This document shows positions 35,401 through 47,235 of a stretch of DNA of 64,000 nt, piece by piece. This stretch comes from Ophiosphaerella korrae (taxonomy: Eukaryota; Ascomycota; Dothideomycetes; Pleosporales; Phaeosphaeriaceae). Below the pieces are notes generated by a model, which did not search any database, had not been told where the DNA came from, and was given only the letters and a program-made list of their open reading frames with translations. The position numbers and the translations under genes were made by a program. Numbering within the stretch: position 1 is the first letter of the stretch; every line of letters starts with the position of its first letter. The DNA lies in the NCBI GenBank assembly GCA_028456385.1, contig JALNQF010000018.1, positions 1 to 64,000 of the forward strand, in the 5' to 3' direction.

Positions 35401-38400
35401 AGCCTCTAGAGTTTCTTGCGAGGTTCTTACCACAAGTTCCACGTCGTCCAAGTTCTCCTTTGTGATCATGGTCTCAGGGTCGGGAAGGACAATCTCTTCG
35501 ATCTTGGCCTTTGTATTGGCGAGAAGTGTTTCAATAGCATCTGTGTCTTCCTTCCTCGCAAGACCGTCTACGGGAGGAAGATCAGCTTCACGATCTTGAA
35601 GTAGAAGGATTGAAACTTGGACATCTTTGAGAAGCTCTTCGATGATGTCCAGATCTTCCTTGGTAACAGCAGTATTCAGGGGAACAGCAGCTGGGTCCAC
35701 AGTCGACGCCGTATCCGGATATTGAGCATTCGTATCCATAGACTCCATCCTTCCTTGAATTTGAGAAAGAATGAGCTCCATCCTCTCGAAGTCATGGTGT
35801 GGCATATCATGGTGGGGAGTGGCATGCTGGGGTGAGGCTTCCTCAGTGATTTCGCGAGTCGATGTTTGAAGCTGATCCGCATTCTCAGCAAGAATGACTT
35901 CGTTGCTAGTTGGAATAGCGCGGTCTCCAGCACCAGCGGCAAAGCCTGTTGACTTGAGATGATTGATATCCTCACGCAAGCTGCTTAAACCCTCCTTGAG
36001 GGTCTCGAGAATCTCATGAGAGACGGCCATGTCCATTGGTTTTTCGGCAACCTTTACGAAATCCACTCGAAGGCCTTCAATGCCCTCATTCATTGCATCA
36101 ATGATTTGCCCGGTTGATGACATGTGGTGATCAGGGTTGTCGAGTTTCTTCTCAAGATGAGATTGGAGGTCGTCTAGGCCAAGGCGCAATGCCTCCAACA
36201 CCTCTTCGGTGTCTGCACGTGAATGCTGTCGTGTCAGTCCGTCTGACTGACGAATCTGTTCCAACTCTCCACGAAGAGCTTCTAAGAGTTCTTCATTAAC
36301 TCCAGACTTAGAACTTGACTTGATCTCTTCAAGACCAACTTTCAGGGCCTCCAAGAAGGCTGCTTTGTCGTTATCTCCCGCAGGCACTAATGCACCACTA
36401 ATGGATTCTTTGAAAGACTCTAGGTGTGTCTCGATGATGTTGACGTTCGCCTGTGAAGCTGACTCTTGAGAGACCTTTAGGCTATCGATAAGTTCACGGA
36501 CTGTATCGACGATGTCGTCCTTCTCGGCGACTCCACCAGATCGTACAAGGGCACTACCAAGTGTCTCTCTTAGCTGTTCGAATTCGCCTTTCATTGATGC
36601 CAATAACTCATCATTTGGAGTCGCAGACATTTGACTTTCGCCGACCAAGGTATGTAAGCCATCTAAGCCAGCTTGTAACTTCTCCAAGACGTCGTTTTTG
36701 TGGCCGGCAGAGTCACCTAGAATAACCTCCTTCAGCTGATCGAATTCGTGCTTCATGGCCTCATTGATGTCGTCCTCTGAGTCATCACTTTCTTCTTGCA
36801 AAGCAACCTGAGATCCCAACTGTTCACGAAGCTGCTCAAATTCTGACTTGAGGTAGGTTACCATGTCGCCCCGACTCCAAGCTTGATCTCCTCGAGGGCC
36901 TTCGGCAACATAACCCTGAACATCTTCGCGCAGTTTCTCGAGCTCCACGGTGACGTGATCAACAATGTGGTCTGTCTCAGTGACATCTCGGGTCTTGTTA
37001 TCAGAAGCTTGAATCTCGGTTTTCAGAGTGTCCAACCCGTCTCGCAGGGCATCGAGAACCTGCTCCGTATCACGACCACTGGCTGAAGAGTAGGCTTTGA
37101 ATTCAGAATGCATGTCGTCTACAAGCGATTGCAAGCGCAGCATGACAGCATTGTTTTGGGCTTCAATCTGTGGCCTAGTCTCTTCTAGGGCGGCCTTGAC
37201 AGCCTGAATGATTTGATCAGGGGAGATGTCGATTTCAAACGATCCGTTGGGTGGGGCGGAGGGTTTGAGTTCCTCCAAGCATTCGCGAACGGTCATCAAA
37301 ATCTCTTCCCGGATTTCGTGAGCTTCGTTGACAGGCGCAGGGAGCCGCATTTGCATTAAAGAGCTTTGGACTATGCCTTCGACATCTTCCTTTGTCACAG
37401 CCCCGGACCCGTTGTAATCCTTGAGTCCATCCCGCAAACAATCGAGAATCTCTTCCCGATCTAGGCCAAATTGTTGGATCTCGACATTCGGTTTGAGCTC
37501 AACACTGTCATATGCTTCGCGGACCGCGTTGATGATTGCCTCCTGATCCAGAGCAACACCCTGAGGAGAGGGCTGATCGAGGCCACGTTCCGCTAACGCA
37601 TGCTTCACAACGTCGTAAATTTCATTGCTGTCGACCGTGTTTCGAGTAACTGTAGATGAGATGGATTGTCGCCTCCTATCCCGCATGACCTTGTCCATGT
37701 GTTCCTTGAGGCTGGCGAGGCCTTCCTGTACGATAAGGTTGACATCTTGAGGAGCGTCGGGGGCAGATCCTGGAGATCGTGATTGATCGGCCGCTTCGAT
37801 CTTCCGGGCCAGCTCTCGACCCATGCCTAGGATCTCACCTCGAAGTTCTTGAACAAGCGTCTTCGTGGACATTGTGACGCACCCTGACTCGATGACACTA
37901 TCTTTTATCTTGCGTAAGAATTTGAGCATCTCGTCACTGACAAAATCAGCAGCCTTGGGGCTAGTGTATGGCTTCCCGCCACTTGAAACCTTGTCCAGAG
38001 GAGTCCCATCTGACACCGTACGGGTAAGAGCGCCAGAACCTGGAGAAGGCTGGAAAGAAGCTGATCCAGGGACACCGGATGCCGCGAGATGATGAGCAGA
38101 TGAGCCCTGTTTCACGAATTCAGCCAGCTCGGTCACCTTCTTCGCGGTTTCTCCAGTTGCCTTGTCGACAAGTTTCTGAAGATTGGCTATCAAGCGTTCC
38201 TGGCCGTCCTTGGTTACCATCTCGCGGATGATCTTCTCGAGCATTGCTACACTTGCCGCACCTTCAACGGAATAAGGGTTGGGGCTGCCTACTCTCTCGT
38301 CCCATGTTTGTGGCGATGGCATACGTGGGAATGTGAACTGCTTGGTAGGAGTCATGTGTGGGTCTTGAAGGTTTAAACTGCTGGATCGAGCCGTATCTAC

Positions 38401-39452
38401 TGGTGTTGCGGCCGATGCTGACTGTTGCTTCTGCGCCATAGTATGTAGAAGGTCTTTGAGCGACTTGCGGATGTCTTCATCGCGAGAGTTTGTGGCTTCC
38501 TTGAGGCTGATCAGATCTGTTGCATTATCCTTGCTCCGGCGGCTCAGTTGAGACATGTCCTTCTGTAAACTTGATACAATTGAGTTGATGCTGAAGAGTT
38601 GACTCGTGATTGAATCCAGGGGCTGTACTAGTGCCGGTGACGCTGTTGGCGCTGGCACCGAGGCAGGGGCAGGGGCAGAGGCAGGGGCAGGGGCAGGAGC
38701 TGGTGCTGTTCGTGCCGGTGCCGTTGAATTGGTTACGTTCTGGAGCGGTGGGTCTAGCATGTGAGGGGGAATGGTCATCGTCTGGAGTGCCATCATTGTC
38801 GCGGAAGGAGGTGTGTTTTCGCCAAGAATAGCCCTTGGGCTGGGGCGCACTGGAGATCCGTCTCTAATTTCAAAGCGAGTTGTTGGCGTTGGCGTGTTGT
38901 GTCTTGACGAGAGGAAGTCAGGATCCTTGATGGCGAAAGGATCTTTGCCGAAGTAGTCCTTGTCGAAATCTCGCGCTGGTGAGGCGCCTCGTGTTGTGGG
39001 TCGTTCAGGTGACCGCTCTGGTGATCGGTGTGTGTCTAGATAGCTTCGGAGATCTCGTACACTGTTTGGTTGCAACGATTGCATGCGTTTGTGTTGTGTG
39101 CCCTTAATGAGAGACCGCTCAGGTGACCTGTTTGGCATGGGGTTGACTGTGTATGAGCTTGCAGGCAGGCTCTCTCGCGCCCTTTCCTCTAGCGCCTGGG
39201 CCGCCTTCATGATGGCTGCGGACGCGCCCGGCCGAGTTGTGAGGTTGGGTGAGCCTGGGTTCAATGGAAGCGGCGGCGGTGCCCGCTCTGGATCTGAGCT
39301 ATCCCACCTAGAAGCCCTGTCAGTCCCATGTTTGGGTGTGTTTGCTGCCAGTGGCGGACGGGAGGAAAGACGTACATGGGGATATTGGAGAAAGAATGTG
39401 AGAGCCTGACGAGCTCCCGGTCGCGGGAGTCTTCCCGGTCAGTAGACGGCAT
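32485..39452 (-). CDS. Giant coiled-coil protein with internal helical repeats
   Basis: Exon 1 (39452-39376, MPSTDREDSRDRELVRL) joins exon 2 (39307-32485) across a 68-nt intron, giving 2,299 residues with no frame break. The N-terminal 450 residues are disordered, with repeated SPERS motifs and a Pro/Ala tract. Residues about 550-1160 hold around ten degenerate helical repeats of the form (L/A)xxGLxxL, such as VLDALRDGLDTLKTEI, VLEALRLGLDDLQSHL and ILETLKEGLSSLREDI. Residues about 1200-1980 are long coiled coils rich in Glu/Lys, ending in a strongly charged helix (KEQLEADLESLKLER). The C-terminal 250 residues are basic, then acidic and disordered. Similar fungal proteins are often labelled chromosome-segregation-ATPase-like, but no ATPase motif is visible. 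The function is unknown; a scaffold or cytoskeletal role is plausible. The gene is divergent from RPN6. Confidence 0.88.
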
Positions 39453-40327
39453 TGTTTGCGTGTGGTGCGAGGCGGTGATGGTTCAACCCAGGATAGCGGT
39501 AGAGGAATGTACAGCGGGTAGTCAATTGGGCGCGCTTTGCCAATTGTGCTGCAACAAGCGCAGAGGCAGTGTGTGTAAGTGTTTGATGGGCTTTAGCGAA
39601 CCGGCGCGCAGGGGTATATAATTGTTCGTGATATCGTGATGGTGGGAGGGTGATGATGGTGGTGGTGGAGGCGGACGTGGTTGCTTGTTTTGTAATGTTG
39701 CAGGGTGTGTTTGTTTACGGCCGGCACAGACCCGCTGTGATGATCTCATTGGCTGAAGCACGGACGCGCGCTGCCAGCTCACCTTCCATCATCTCCAGGG
39801 CAGCAAATGCGCCGAGAGAGGACAGCGTCTGCAGTTCTGCACAATTTATGCAGCTAGGACTGGCTGTCCGCTCACTTCTGCAATGCCCACAGGTATCGTG
39901 CTGGAGGCCGTGGGGTGGCCATGTTACGTGGGTCGCGTGTCGCTGCTGGCCGTTGCTATGGCAGCGCAACACACTCTCTCGCGCACACCTGCTAGGACCG
40001 TGACGCCGAGCAGCACCACCATCCTATGTGCTGTGGTCTGCTGCAAGCAGTTGCTAGAACTGCTCCATGTCTCAAACAATACTGCTACCAATGCATTGAT
40101 ATGTATCCCGTGTCTTTGTTGCTAGCGTTCAAGTGGGAGAGGATGAGTCAGCCGGCACGGAGAAAGAAATTGCCGAGACGCTGCCGCCCTCATTCGGAGC
40201 TTGTGAGCTTCGCACCATCCCAAGTTGAAGAAACGTACTCGCCCCACGTGAAACCGCATATATAAAACTTTCTCCAGAGCCCGAGCACCGACGACGGCTC
40301 GCAACAAGTCCAACTCCACACCCCATC
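39453..40327. promoter_or_regulatory. Divergent promoter region, coiled-coil gene and RPN6
   Basis: An 875-bp region between two start codons facing away from each other. Next to RPN6 there is an E-box CACGTG (40245-40250) followed by a TATA-like TATATAAAA (40259-40267), about 65 bp before the RPN6 ATG. A proteasome-associated control element was looked for by eye and not found. No gene lies inside. Confidence 0.5.
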
Positions 40328-41663
40328 ATGGCAGTCGCAGATGATACCGGCAAGCGGATAGCGGAGGCGCAGAAGCTGGCCAAAACCAAACCCACCAAGA
40401 CCGAGCAAGTCTACAAAGAAGTGCTGTCAACAGACCCAGGCTCAAATGAGGGCGCCATCAAGAACTATGAGAGCGCCCTTGTTAGCCTCGGTGAGCTGTA
40501 CCGAGACCAGAAGCGAGTAGATGATCTTGCAGAGCTCGTCAGGCAGGCGCGATCTGTGCTGTCATCCTTTGCGAAAGCGAAAACGGCCAAGCTTGGTGAG
40601 TGACTATTGGGCTGGAGGCGGAACTGGATCCGAACGGCGTGGCTGACAGATGGCAGTGCGACAGCTTCTTGAGCTCTTCACCACCATCCCCAACACTACC
40701 GATACACAGATCGCCGTCACCAAGTCATGCATAGAATGGGCCGTCTCAGAGCGGAGAGGATTCCTACGGCAAAACCTCGAAACACGGCTCGTGTCTTTGT
40801 ATATGGCAAAGCAGTCCTATTATGAGGCCTTGACCTTGATCAATAGCTTGTTGAAAGAGCTAAAGCGCTTGGACGACAAGCTGGTCTTGGTCGAGGTGCA
40901 GCTATTGGAGTCAAGGGTCTACCATGCACTGGGCAATATACCAAAAGGACGCGCCGCTCTTACCTCCGCGCGAACCTCGGCCGCTTCGGTCTATACCCCG
41001 CCACTCCTACAGGCTGGTCTGGATATGCAAAGTGGGATGCTGCACGCCGAAGATGGCGATTTCAACACGGCCTTTTCGTACTTCATCGAGGCTATGGAAG
41101 GCTATCATTCACAGGATGAGGAGCAAAAAGCGACATCAGCATTGCAATACATGCTGCTCTGCAAGATCATGCTCAACTTAGGGGACGACGTGTCATCGCT
41201 CATGACCTCAAAACACGCAATCAAGTATGCGGGGAAACGGCTCGAAGCTATGAAGGCTGTCGCCCGAGCACATACCAACCGCAGTCTAGAGGAGTACGAG
41301 ACAGCCTTGACCGAGTACCGACAGCAGCTCGGGAGTGACAGGTTCATTACAAGCCATCTCCGGCGCTTGTACGACAACATGTTGGAGCAGAACCTTATCA
41401 AGGTGATTGAGCCCTTCAGTAGGGTAGAAATTGATCATGTCGCCAAGATGGTTGGGCTAGACACGGTGCAGGTTGAGCGCAAACTCTCGCAAATGATCCT
41501 CGACAAGGTTATAATTGGAGTCCTTGACCAGGGTGCCGGTTGCCTGATCGTCTTTGACGAGTCGGAACGTGACCAGGGATATGATGCAGCATTGGAGACC
41601 ATTGAAAAACTGAGTAACGTGGTCGACGTCCTCTACACAAACCAAGCATCTTTACTGGAGTAA
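40328..41663 (+). CDS. RPN6: 26S proteasome lid subunit Rpn6 (PSMD11)
   Basis: Rpn6 is a lid subunit that braces the contact between the 20S core and the regulatory particle. Exons 40328-40595 and 40657-41663 flank a 61-nt intron (GTGAGT to CAG), giving 424 residues, the family length. The N-terminal part forms TPR-like helical repeats (for example TTIPNTTDTQIAVTKSCIEW and YYEALTLINSLLKELKRLDD). The PCI domain covers about residues 225-395 and ends in the winged helix (SRVEIDHVAKMVGLDTVQVE and KLSQMILDKVIIGVLDQGAG). The start MAVADDTGKRIAEAQ is well placed 60 bp after a TATA-like box. The gene is intact. Confidence 0.96.
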
Positions 41664-43575
41664 GCTCGGCTGCCATAAAGGGCAAAAGCAGGCGTAAAGG
41701 CCATGGTACTTGGAAAGCTCTGTGGAGCTTTGTACTATACTAGCATAGATAGCATGGCACATGCAGCCAGCGTTATGATGAAACATGACTACCTATCGAG
41801 AACGAACAGTTCAACTTCAACCAGGTTCACACCGCTAGTTGTCAATTCGAATGGGGAGTTGAAGTGATCGTGATGCTGATTCGCAAGTGCTGACCATGAC
41901 CCAGAATTGTGGTTGAGTGTGAGTGACAGCCGCTTGCGGAGTCAACACTATCTCCTTGCAGGCGTGCTTTCAACCTCACATCTAGGTTCGTACGTTCTGG
42001 CATGGGTGCACATCCCTTCATATAGTGGTTCGTTGGCCAGTCTTTTTTCCGGCGTTCCTTGTCCCACATTACCGATTTGGTAAGCACGCTGGATGTTCCT
42101 GTCCCGCACTACATCTTCGCCCCAAATGTCACTCCTCTCTTCTCTTCTCTTCTCTTCGCCACAATGAACGACTGGCAGGAGACACGCTCGGGGCCACGCT
42201 TATGCACCTACATGTATGATGTTATACCCACGTTTCAGATGCAGTCAGCACTCCCGCGCCTAGTGTGGAGATCGACCGTTGAGCGAAGAGCTGTTGACTG
42301 CCATGGTGGCCACCTTTCAGTGTCCTTTCCTGCAGCTAATAACTTTCGGCCCCCGACGAGCGAGCAACACGAGGCGAGCACTCGACCTCGCTCCTCCTGG
42401 TCAATCCTCGTGATTCGCCTCCACTGTTGTCCACCTTGTGAGTCGTTACAGACTACCCTTGTCACCAGGAACAGCTTACTCTGGCCACACCCGGAAGCAC
42501 CTCCTTCCCCAAGCACATTAAATCGCATGATTGTTATTTTGGCGAAGATTCTCGAAGTCACGATTGGCCGTGTTCAGTTCGAATAGCAAGCAATCAGGTC
42601 GCGGGTGAAGTATGCGCAAAGTACGCCGCGATACTGCATGTCTAGCGACTACTACGCGCGGTTGGACACACTTTCCAGGCACTCCACATAACACCAACAT
42701 GACGAAGAGAGACAGTGGTCGTATTAGCTATCCGCGCGCTTCGACCCGCAATGATATATTACAATGGGGTGATGTGCCTAACCCATAGTTCAGCTCCTCC
42801 AGTCAGAGAGTAATTAGCTCGCGAAGACGGACGCGCGCATCTAGCTCATAGTGCTGACGGAAAGTCTACTTCATGAGTGTGGGAAAGCACATCCATGACT
42901 ATTTCTTAATCGTCTTACATCACCAAAAGGCTCTACAGGACGGCAAATCGTTCAGTCAGCAGCTGTCTTCAACAGTTGTATGAGGAAAGCTGCCTATCAT
43001 CTATACGACTTACCTCTCTAGTGTGCTTTATGAGGTTTGATGAAGCACAGTCGTCAAGCCGCCTCCTCAATTATTACTTGGGGCTAGCACATGCCATAAC
43101 CCCGCTGTATCCAAAATCTTGTCGGCTCTTCCCCGGGTCTGGTCAAGGGGTCGCCTAGCTTCAAGTGGGAGGCGGCAGGAGGATTGTCAAACAATTATCA
43201 GTACCAAGGAGCCCTTGGAGGACTCATGTAGTCCTGTGTTTGGTTTATGTAACCGATTGGGCTATTATTCGCGCTCGATACAGCCGCTGCGTCAATACCA
43301 AGTTTGGGTGTGTAAGAAAGCAGCTTGCGTCTACGGCAAGATACTGGGGCCTGTGCTCGCGCTTGTTGGACGAAAGGCTGACAGTACGTTCCACTATTAG
43401 ACTGCCGGGACGATCCTTTTATCGCCCGTCCGTATCATAGTGTTTGTCTCCTTACTCAGAAACGTGGCGCTCCTCTTGTGGGTTAGGCCCCCCGCCAAAG
43501 AAGTATTGCTTTGCCATCGATACATTTGCTTCACAATTCATTTATCATCATTTGCAGCAATTCAGAACTACGGAA
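41664..43575. other. Intergenic, no gene supported
   Basis: About 1.9 kb between RPN6 and the SDR gene. A (TTCTC)n pyrimidine repeat lies at 42133-42157. Frames up to 175 codons (42059-42586) show no domain and no codon-like pattern that I would trust. Confidence 0.5.
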
Positions 43576-44712
43576 ATGAGTCGGGTACTTGTGACGGGCG
43601 CGGATAGCTTGACGGGCTCACATATTCTCGCTCAGCTGCTCTCTTACAATAGCATCTCAATCCGCGCCGTGGTAAATTCGCAAGAGGCAGCGAATACACT
43701 ATACCATCAGTATCGACGAACACCTTCCTCATCTTTGGACGTAGTTACAGCGTCTGGGAGATACCTTACGGCTTCTAGCATACTTGAAGACACAATACAC
43801 AACTTTTCTGGACCTTTCGATGCTATTGTTCACACGTCTTGTGCCGACGCATCGGACGAGGCTGATTGCCTTGCAAGGTTCATCAAGATTGAGACGGAAA
43901 CGATTATAACCTTTTTAAATTCGATACAAGAGACCTCCAAAACAGTGAGGCGGGTGGTCATCGTAACTTCACTCACCCCTTTCGCGCGTTGGCTGGTAGA
44001 TCCTCAGGTCGACAGGGAAACCAAACGAAGTTTTGGCGGAGGATCCAGACACCAAGAAGCTGATGCCGAAAGCATTTTAGCAACGTGTCAAGCAAGCAAC
44101 AGCATTGTCTATGAGGATGTCATGAAATGGGTGAAAACATCAGGTGTCTGCTTCGATGTTACCTACATCACCGCGCCCAGTGTTTATGGCCCAGCAGTCT
44201 ATCCTCTGGAAACTTCATCAGATTTGTCAGAGACCAGCCGTCGGATCTGGAACATATGCTCGGGCGAGCCTAGGGAGAGAACAGAATTGCCACCGTATGG
44301 CATGACGCATTTCGTAGATGTGCGAGTAAGTTCGTTCCTTGATCAAACGAAGACTGCAAAGTTAATTTTACAACAGGATCTTTCCGCTGCTAGCATTCGT
44401 GCACTCTTCGTTCCTGAAGCCTCAAATAAACGATTTGTCATATCAGCTGGGGTTATGCTTTCAGGATCTCGTATTGCAGAAGAGCTAATTGCTCGATTCC
44501 CTGAACTTAGGGGTCGCATAAGGATAGATGAATCTCCACCAAGGCAGCAACAAGTCGACAATTCATCCCCTGACTACCTGGACTCATTTCTCATGACCAC
44601 CGTACTCGGTATTCCACAATTGCACGCGGCTGAGGTAACGCTCGCTGATACTGCTCGACAAATTTTAGATCTCCAACAACGGAAGGCATGGAAACGTATC
44701 ACACAAAGTTGA
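43576..44712 (+). CDS. Atypical extended SDR / NAD-dependent epimerase-like protein
   Basis: The fold is that of extended short-chain dehydrogenases such as Gre2-type aldehyde reductases. The start MSRVLVTGADSLTGSHIL carries the cofactor-binding TGxxxxxG turn, followed by the alternating strands and helices of a Rossmann fold (FDAIVHTSCADA, RRVVIVTSLTPFA, TYITAPSVYGPAV, NKRFVISAG). A 51-nt intron (44326-44376, GTAAGT to CAG) is in frame without a stop; splicing joins HFVDVR to DLSAASIRALF, which restores the family pattern, for 361 residues. Where the family has the catalytic YxASK, this protein seems to read CQASN, so Tyr and Lys would be replaced. The longer unspliced reading would give 378 residues. 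The substrate is unknown; with these changes it may be inactive or a sensor. Confidence 0.82.
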   Translation: MSRVLVTGADSLTGSHILAQLLSYNSISIRAVVNSQEAANTLYHQYRRTPSSSLDVVTASGRYLTASSILEDTIHNFSGPFDAIVHTSCADASDEADCLARFIKIETETIITFLNSIQETSKTVRRVVIVTSLTPFARWLVDPQVDRETKRSFGGGSRHQEADAESILATCQASNSIVYEDVMKWVKTSGVCFDVTYITAPSVYGPAVYPLETSSDLSETSRRIWNICSGEPRERTELPPYGMTHFVDVRVSSFLDQTKTAKLILQQDLSAASIRALFVPEASNKRFVISAGVMLSGSRIAEELIARFPELRGRIRIDESPPRQQQVDNSSPDYLDSFLMTTVLGIPQLHAAEVTLADTARQILDLQQRKAWKRITQS

Positions 44713-47235
44713 AGAAAGAGGAACCAACCGTAGACGTATAGGAGAGGGTCACAGTTCTTTGCAAAGATATCCGCCTACAACACGAAGCTGAATCATTGAG
44801 ATTTATCGGCCAACGGCAGCACGGGTCGTGGGCTCACATTCAATTATCATATAAGGGCCTCGACTCTTGGAAGGATCTCTACGCAATAGTGCGGCACGCA
44901 GCATCAACTCACAATGGCCACATTCGAATGATTATCAGGGGGTAGCCTCATTAGTCACCAAGCGGGATCTTGTATTATGGGGTTGCGCAATCATATTATA
45001 GGAGCAGGAAGCCAAATTTGTGTATCAAGATATTCTCATCGGGTTCGATTTATTTCCATTTTAAGTGGCAGGACCATAGCGAGCACACACAATTTTCCAC
45101 ACAATTCTGAAGATACGTACTCCTAGCAGGTTCCAACTTGGGCGCCTTATTGATGGGCCTTTCACTATTTTCTGACTTCTGATTTTTAACAAGGCCAACA
45201 ACGTTGATCGAGAGCCACTCAAATTCACGATGTCGAGTCAGCATGCTGGGCTAGCTTGAACTCTGCACAACACTGCGCAGTGCAATATAATGCAATGATC
45301 GCCAAACACTTTTCACGCTAATATTCCAACAACCAACTTATTATTCTTAAATCGCGATATTGCAGGCTTTCTTTCGCTACTCAACTACTCAAACAACTGC
45401 TCTAGATTACCATGTTTGGGCCATCAGATCCCATACTGTGATTCTGTTTGGAGGACGCAAAGTATACGAAGGTAGCAGATATTCCTAACTATTCTCTCAC
45501 CGAACACGATTTTCCGAGGTAAGGCTGACGCTCATCAATACGATACACACTCAACTCGTCTATCGCGAACAAGCATTCGTTCGTTCAAGTCACAACACTA
45601 AGCCATCGCGAACTCTGAGACTCAACTATAAGGCCTTTGATGTACACAATACAGTCTTGCATGCATAATCAAACAAATTAGCTTGGAGCGCTAGCATAGG
45701 CAATTGCCGCTACTATACCTATGCATGCCATATATGGCTAAATATATCACAACTAACGGTCCGTGATCTGACATGCCTTTAGAGGTCGTGAATTGCGAGG
45801 CTCAAGAACCAGGATTGATACGTATCGAGCATAGCCCACGTTTTGGTCCCCGAACCGACTAAAACCCGACAGCGCGGGAGACGCCAATTGTTAGCAGCCA
45901 AACAATAATTACCCGAAAATCCCCACGATGCCAACGCGGCACGATTTAGCGGCCGGGTAGCTGATGGCTGGTATTCTCTGCAGTCTAGCAAATGTATTGC
46001 TGCGGTTTGGGTGCAGCTTGTATGGGTGGAAAAACGCCAGCATATGCACATCGACCCTATCAATGTCAAGTGAATGCAGTGTAGCCTCGTTGTAAAGTAC
46101 GGTAGGTATATGCACGTCGGAATTGTTGGTTTCTGTAAATCGCTAGGCATGACCAACAACGGAAAGTCAGATCAAAGCCGCATACCTCTGGCTGACCAGT
46201 GGAGACGCAGGTCAGCCCGACAGTGGACCGCACAGACAGCTCCAAACCATCAACATGCTGCAAACTGCGCAGTAGAAGATTCAATGTGTTGGTTTCGCCC
46301 ACAATAGGTTACTAGCAAACGAGGGTATGCAGCAAAGTTGTAGTCCAGCCAATTACTCCTAAGCTCGTATTCTGTACCATGGCAAGGGTGGAGCTCGTGG
46401 CAGGTGCATGCATCACCACCAGCACGCTTGTAGCTCGCGTGGCCATCCCCGCCTGACACTCGCAACGCCTGTCAGGCTTCCGAAACGCGTGCTGACCACC
46501 ATCCTGACAGCTCCATCATGCCACAATATCGGCGATATTGCCCTCACCATTTTCCATGGCTGTGGACATACGGCTCGTCCCATGTTTCAAGGCATCAAGC
46601 GGATCTGAAAACAATCGCACCGCCGGGCGGCTACGTGATTAGATTCTCCTTACCAAATCGGTTGAGAGTGCAGCTTGCTTGGCATAGTTGGCGCAAGGCG
46701 ATGGTCGTGCGAGCGTGTCGCGAGCATGGCGAGTAGATGATGGGGCCGCGCAAATTATAATAGGTGACACGGCTTTTGCGGTACAGTTTTGTACTTTGGC
46801 AATTTATCGCTGGGAGATCAGCTCGCCACAATTCGGTCTGGGGGCGGACGTCACGGTATGTTTACAGCCTTGTTTTGGGGGCAGCCTGAGGCTATCACAT
46901 GCTCGACATGTCTCGCCTCTCTGCAGTATGGGGAGTTGGCTGTGGAAAGTACAGTTCAATTGTGCAGCTGGGCTATGGTGGCTCAGCGAATAGAGCAAAC
47001 GTTTTCTTGTTTGGCAGGTCTAATGACTGCAAACTTTACAAGGTGGATGTGCACCTGGCCAACCTTGAGGACCAGTCATTCCTTGCGCGCGCAACAAAAC
47101 GACAATCAAGTGAGACCTTCTGAGAGTCATTAAGCTGGATAGTCTATAGACTCTTGCAAGAGTGTTCCCTGCACGAGATTCTTTAAAAGAACTTTCTTGG
47201 AATGGGGACATCTAGCGTTTATTCAAGGACCAGAT
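44713..47235. other. Intergenic, AT-rich, no gene supported
   Basis: About 2.5 kb between the SDR and Vps62 genes. Only short frames (60-126 codons) without recognisable motifs. It could contain degraded repeats; I saw no terminal repeat or transposase sequence. Confidence 0.5.

Noticed and set aside
42059..42586. 175-codon plus-strand frame
   Set aside because: It crosses a TTCTC repeat, has no recognisable domain and no conserved splice pattern.
45030..45060. GGGTTCGATTT resembling a tRNA B box
   Set aside because: No A box, acceptor stem or anticodon arm could be paired around it. No tRNA was found elsewhere by eye either.
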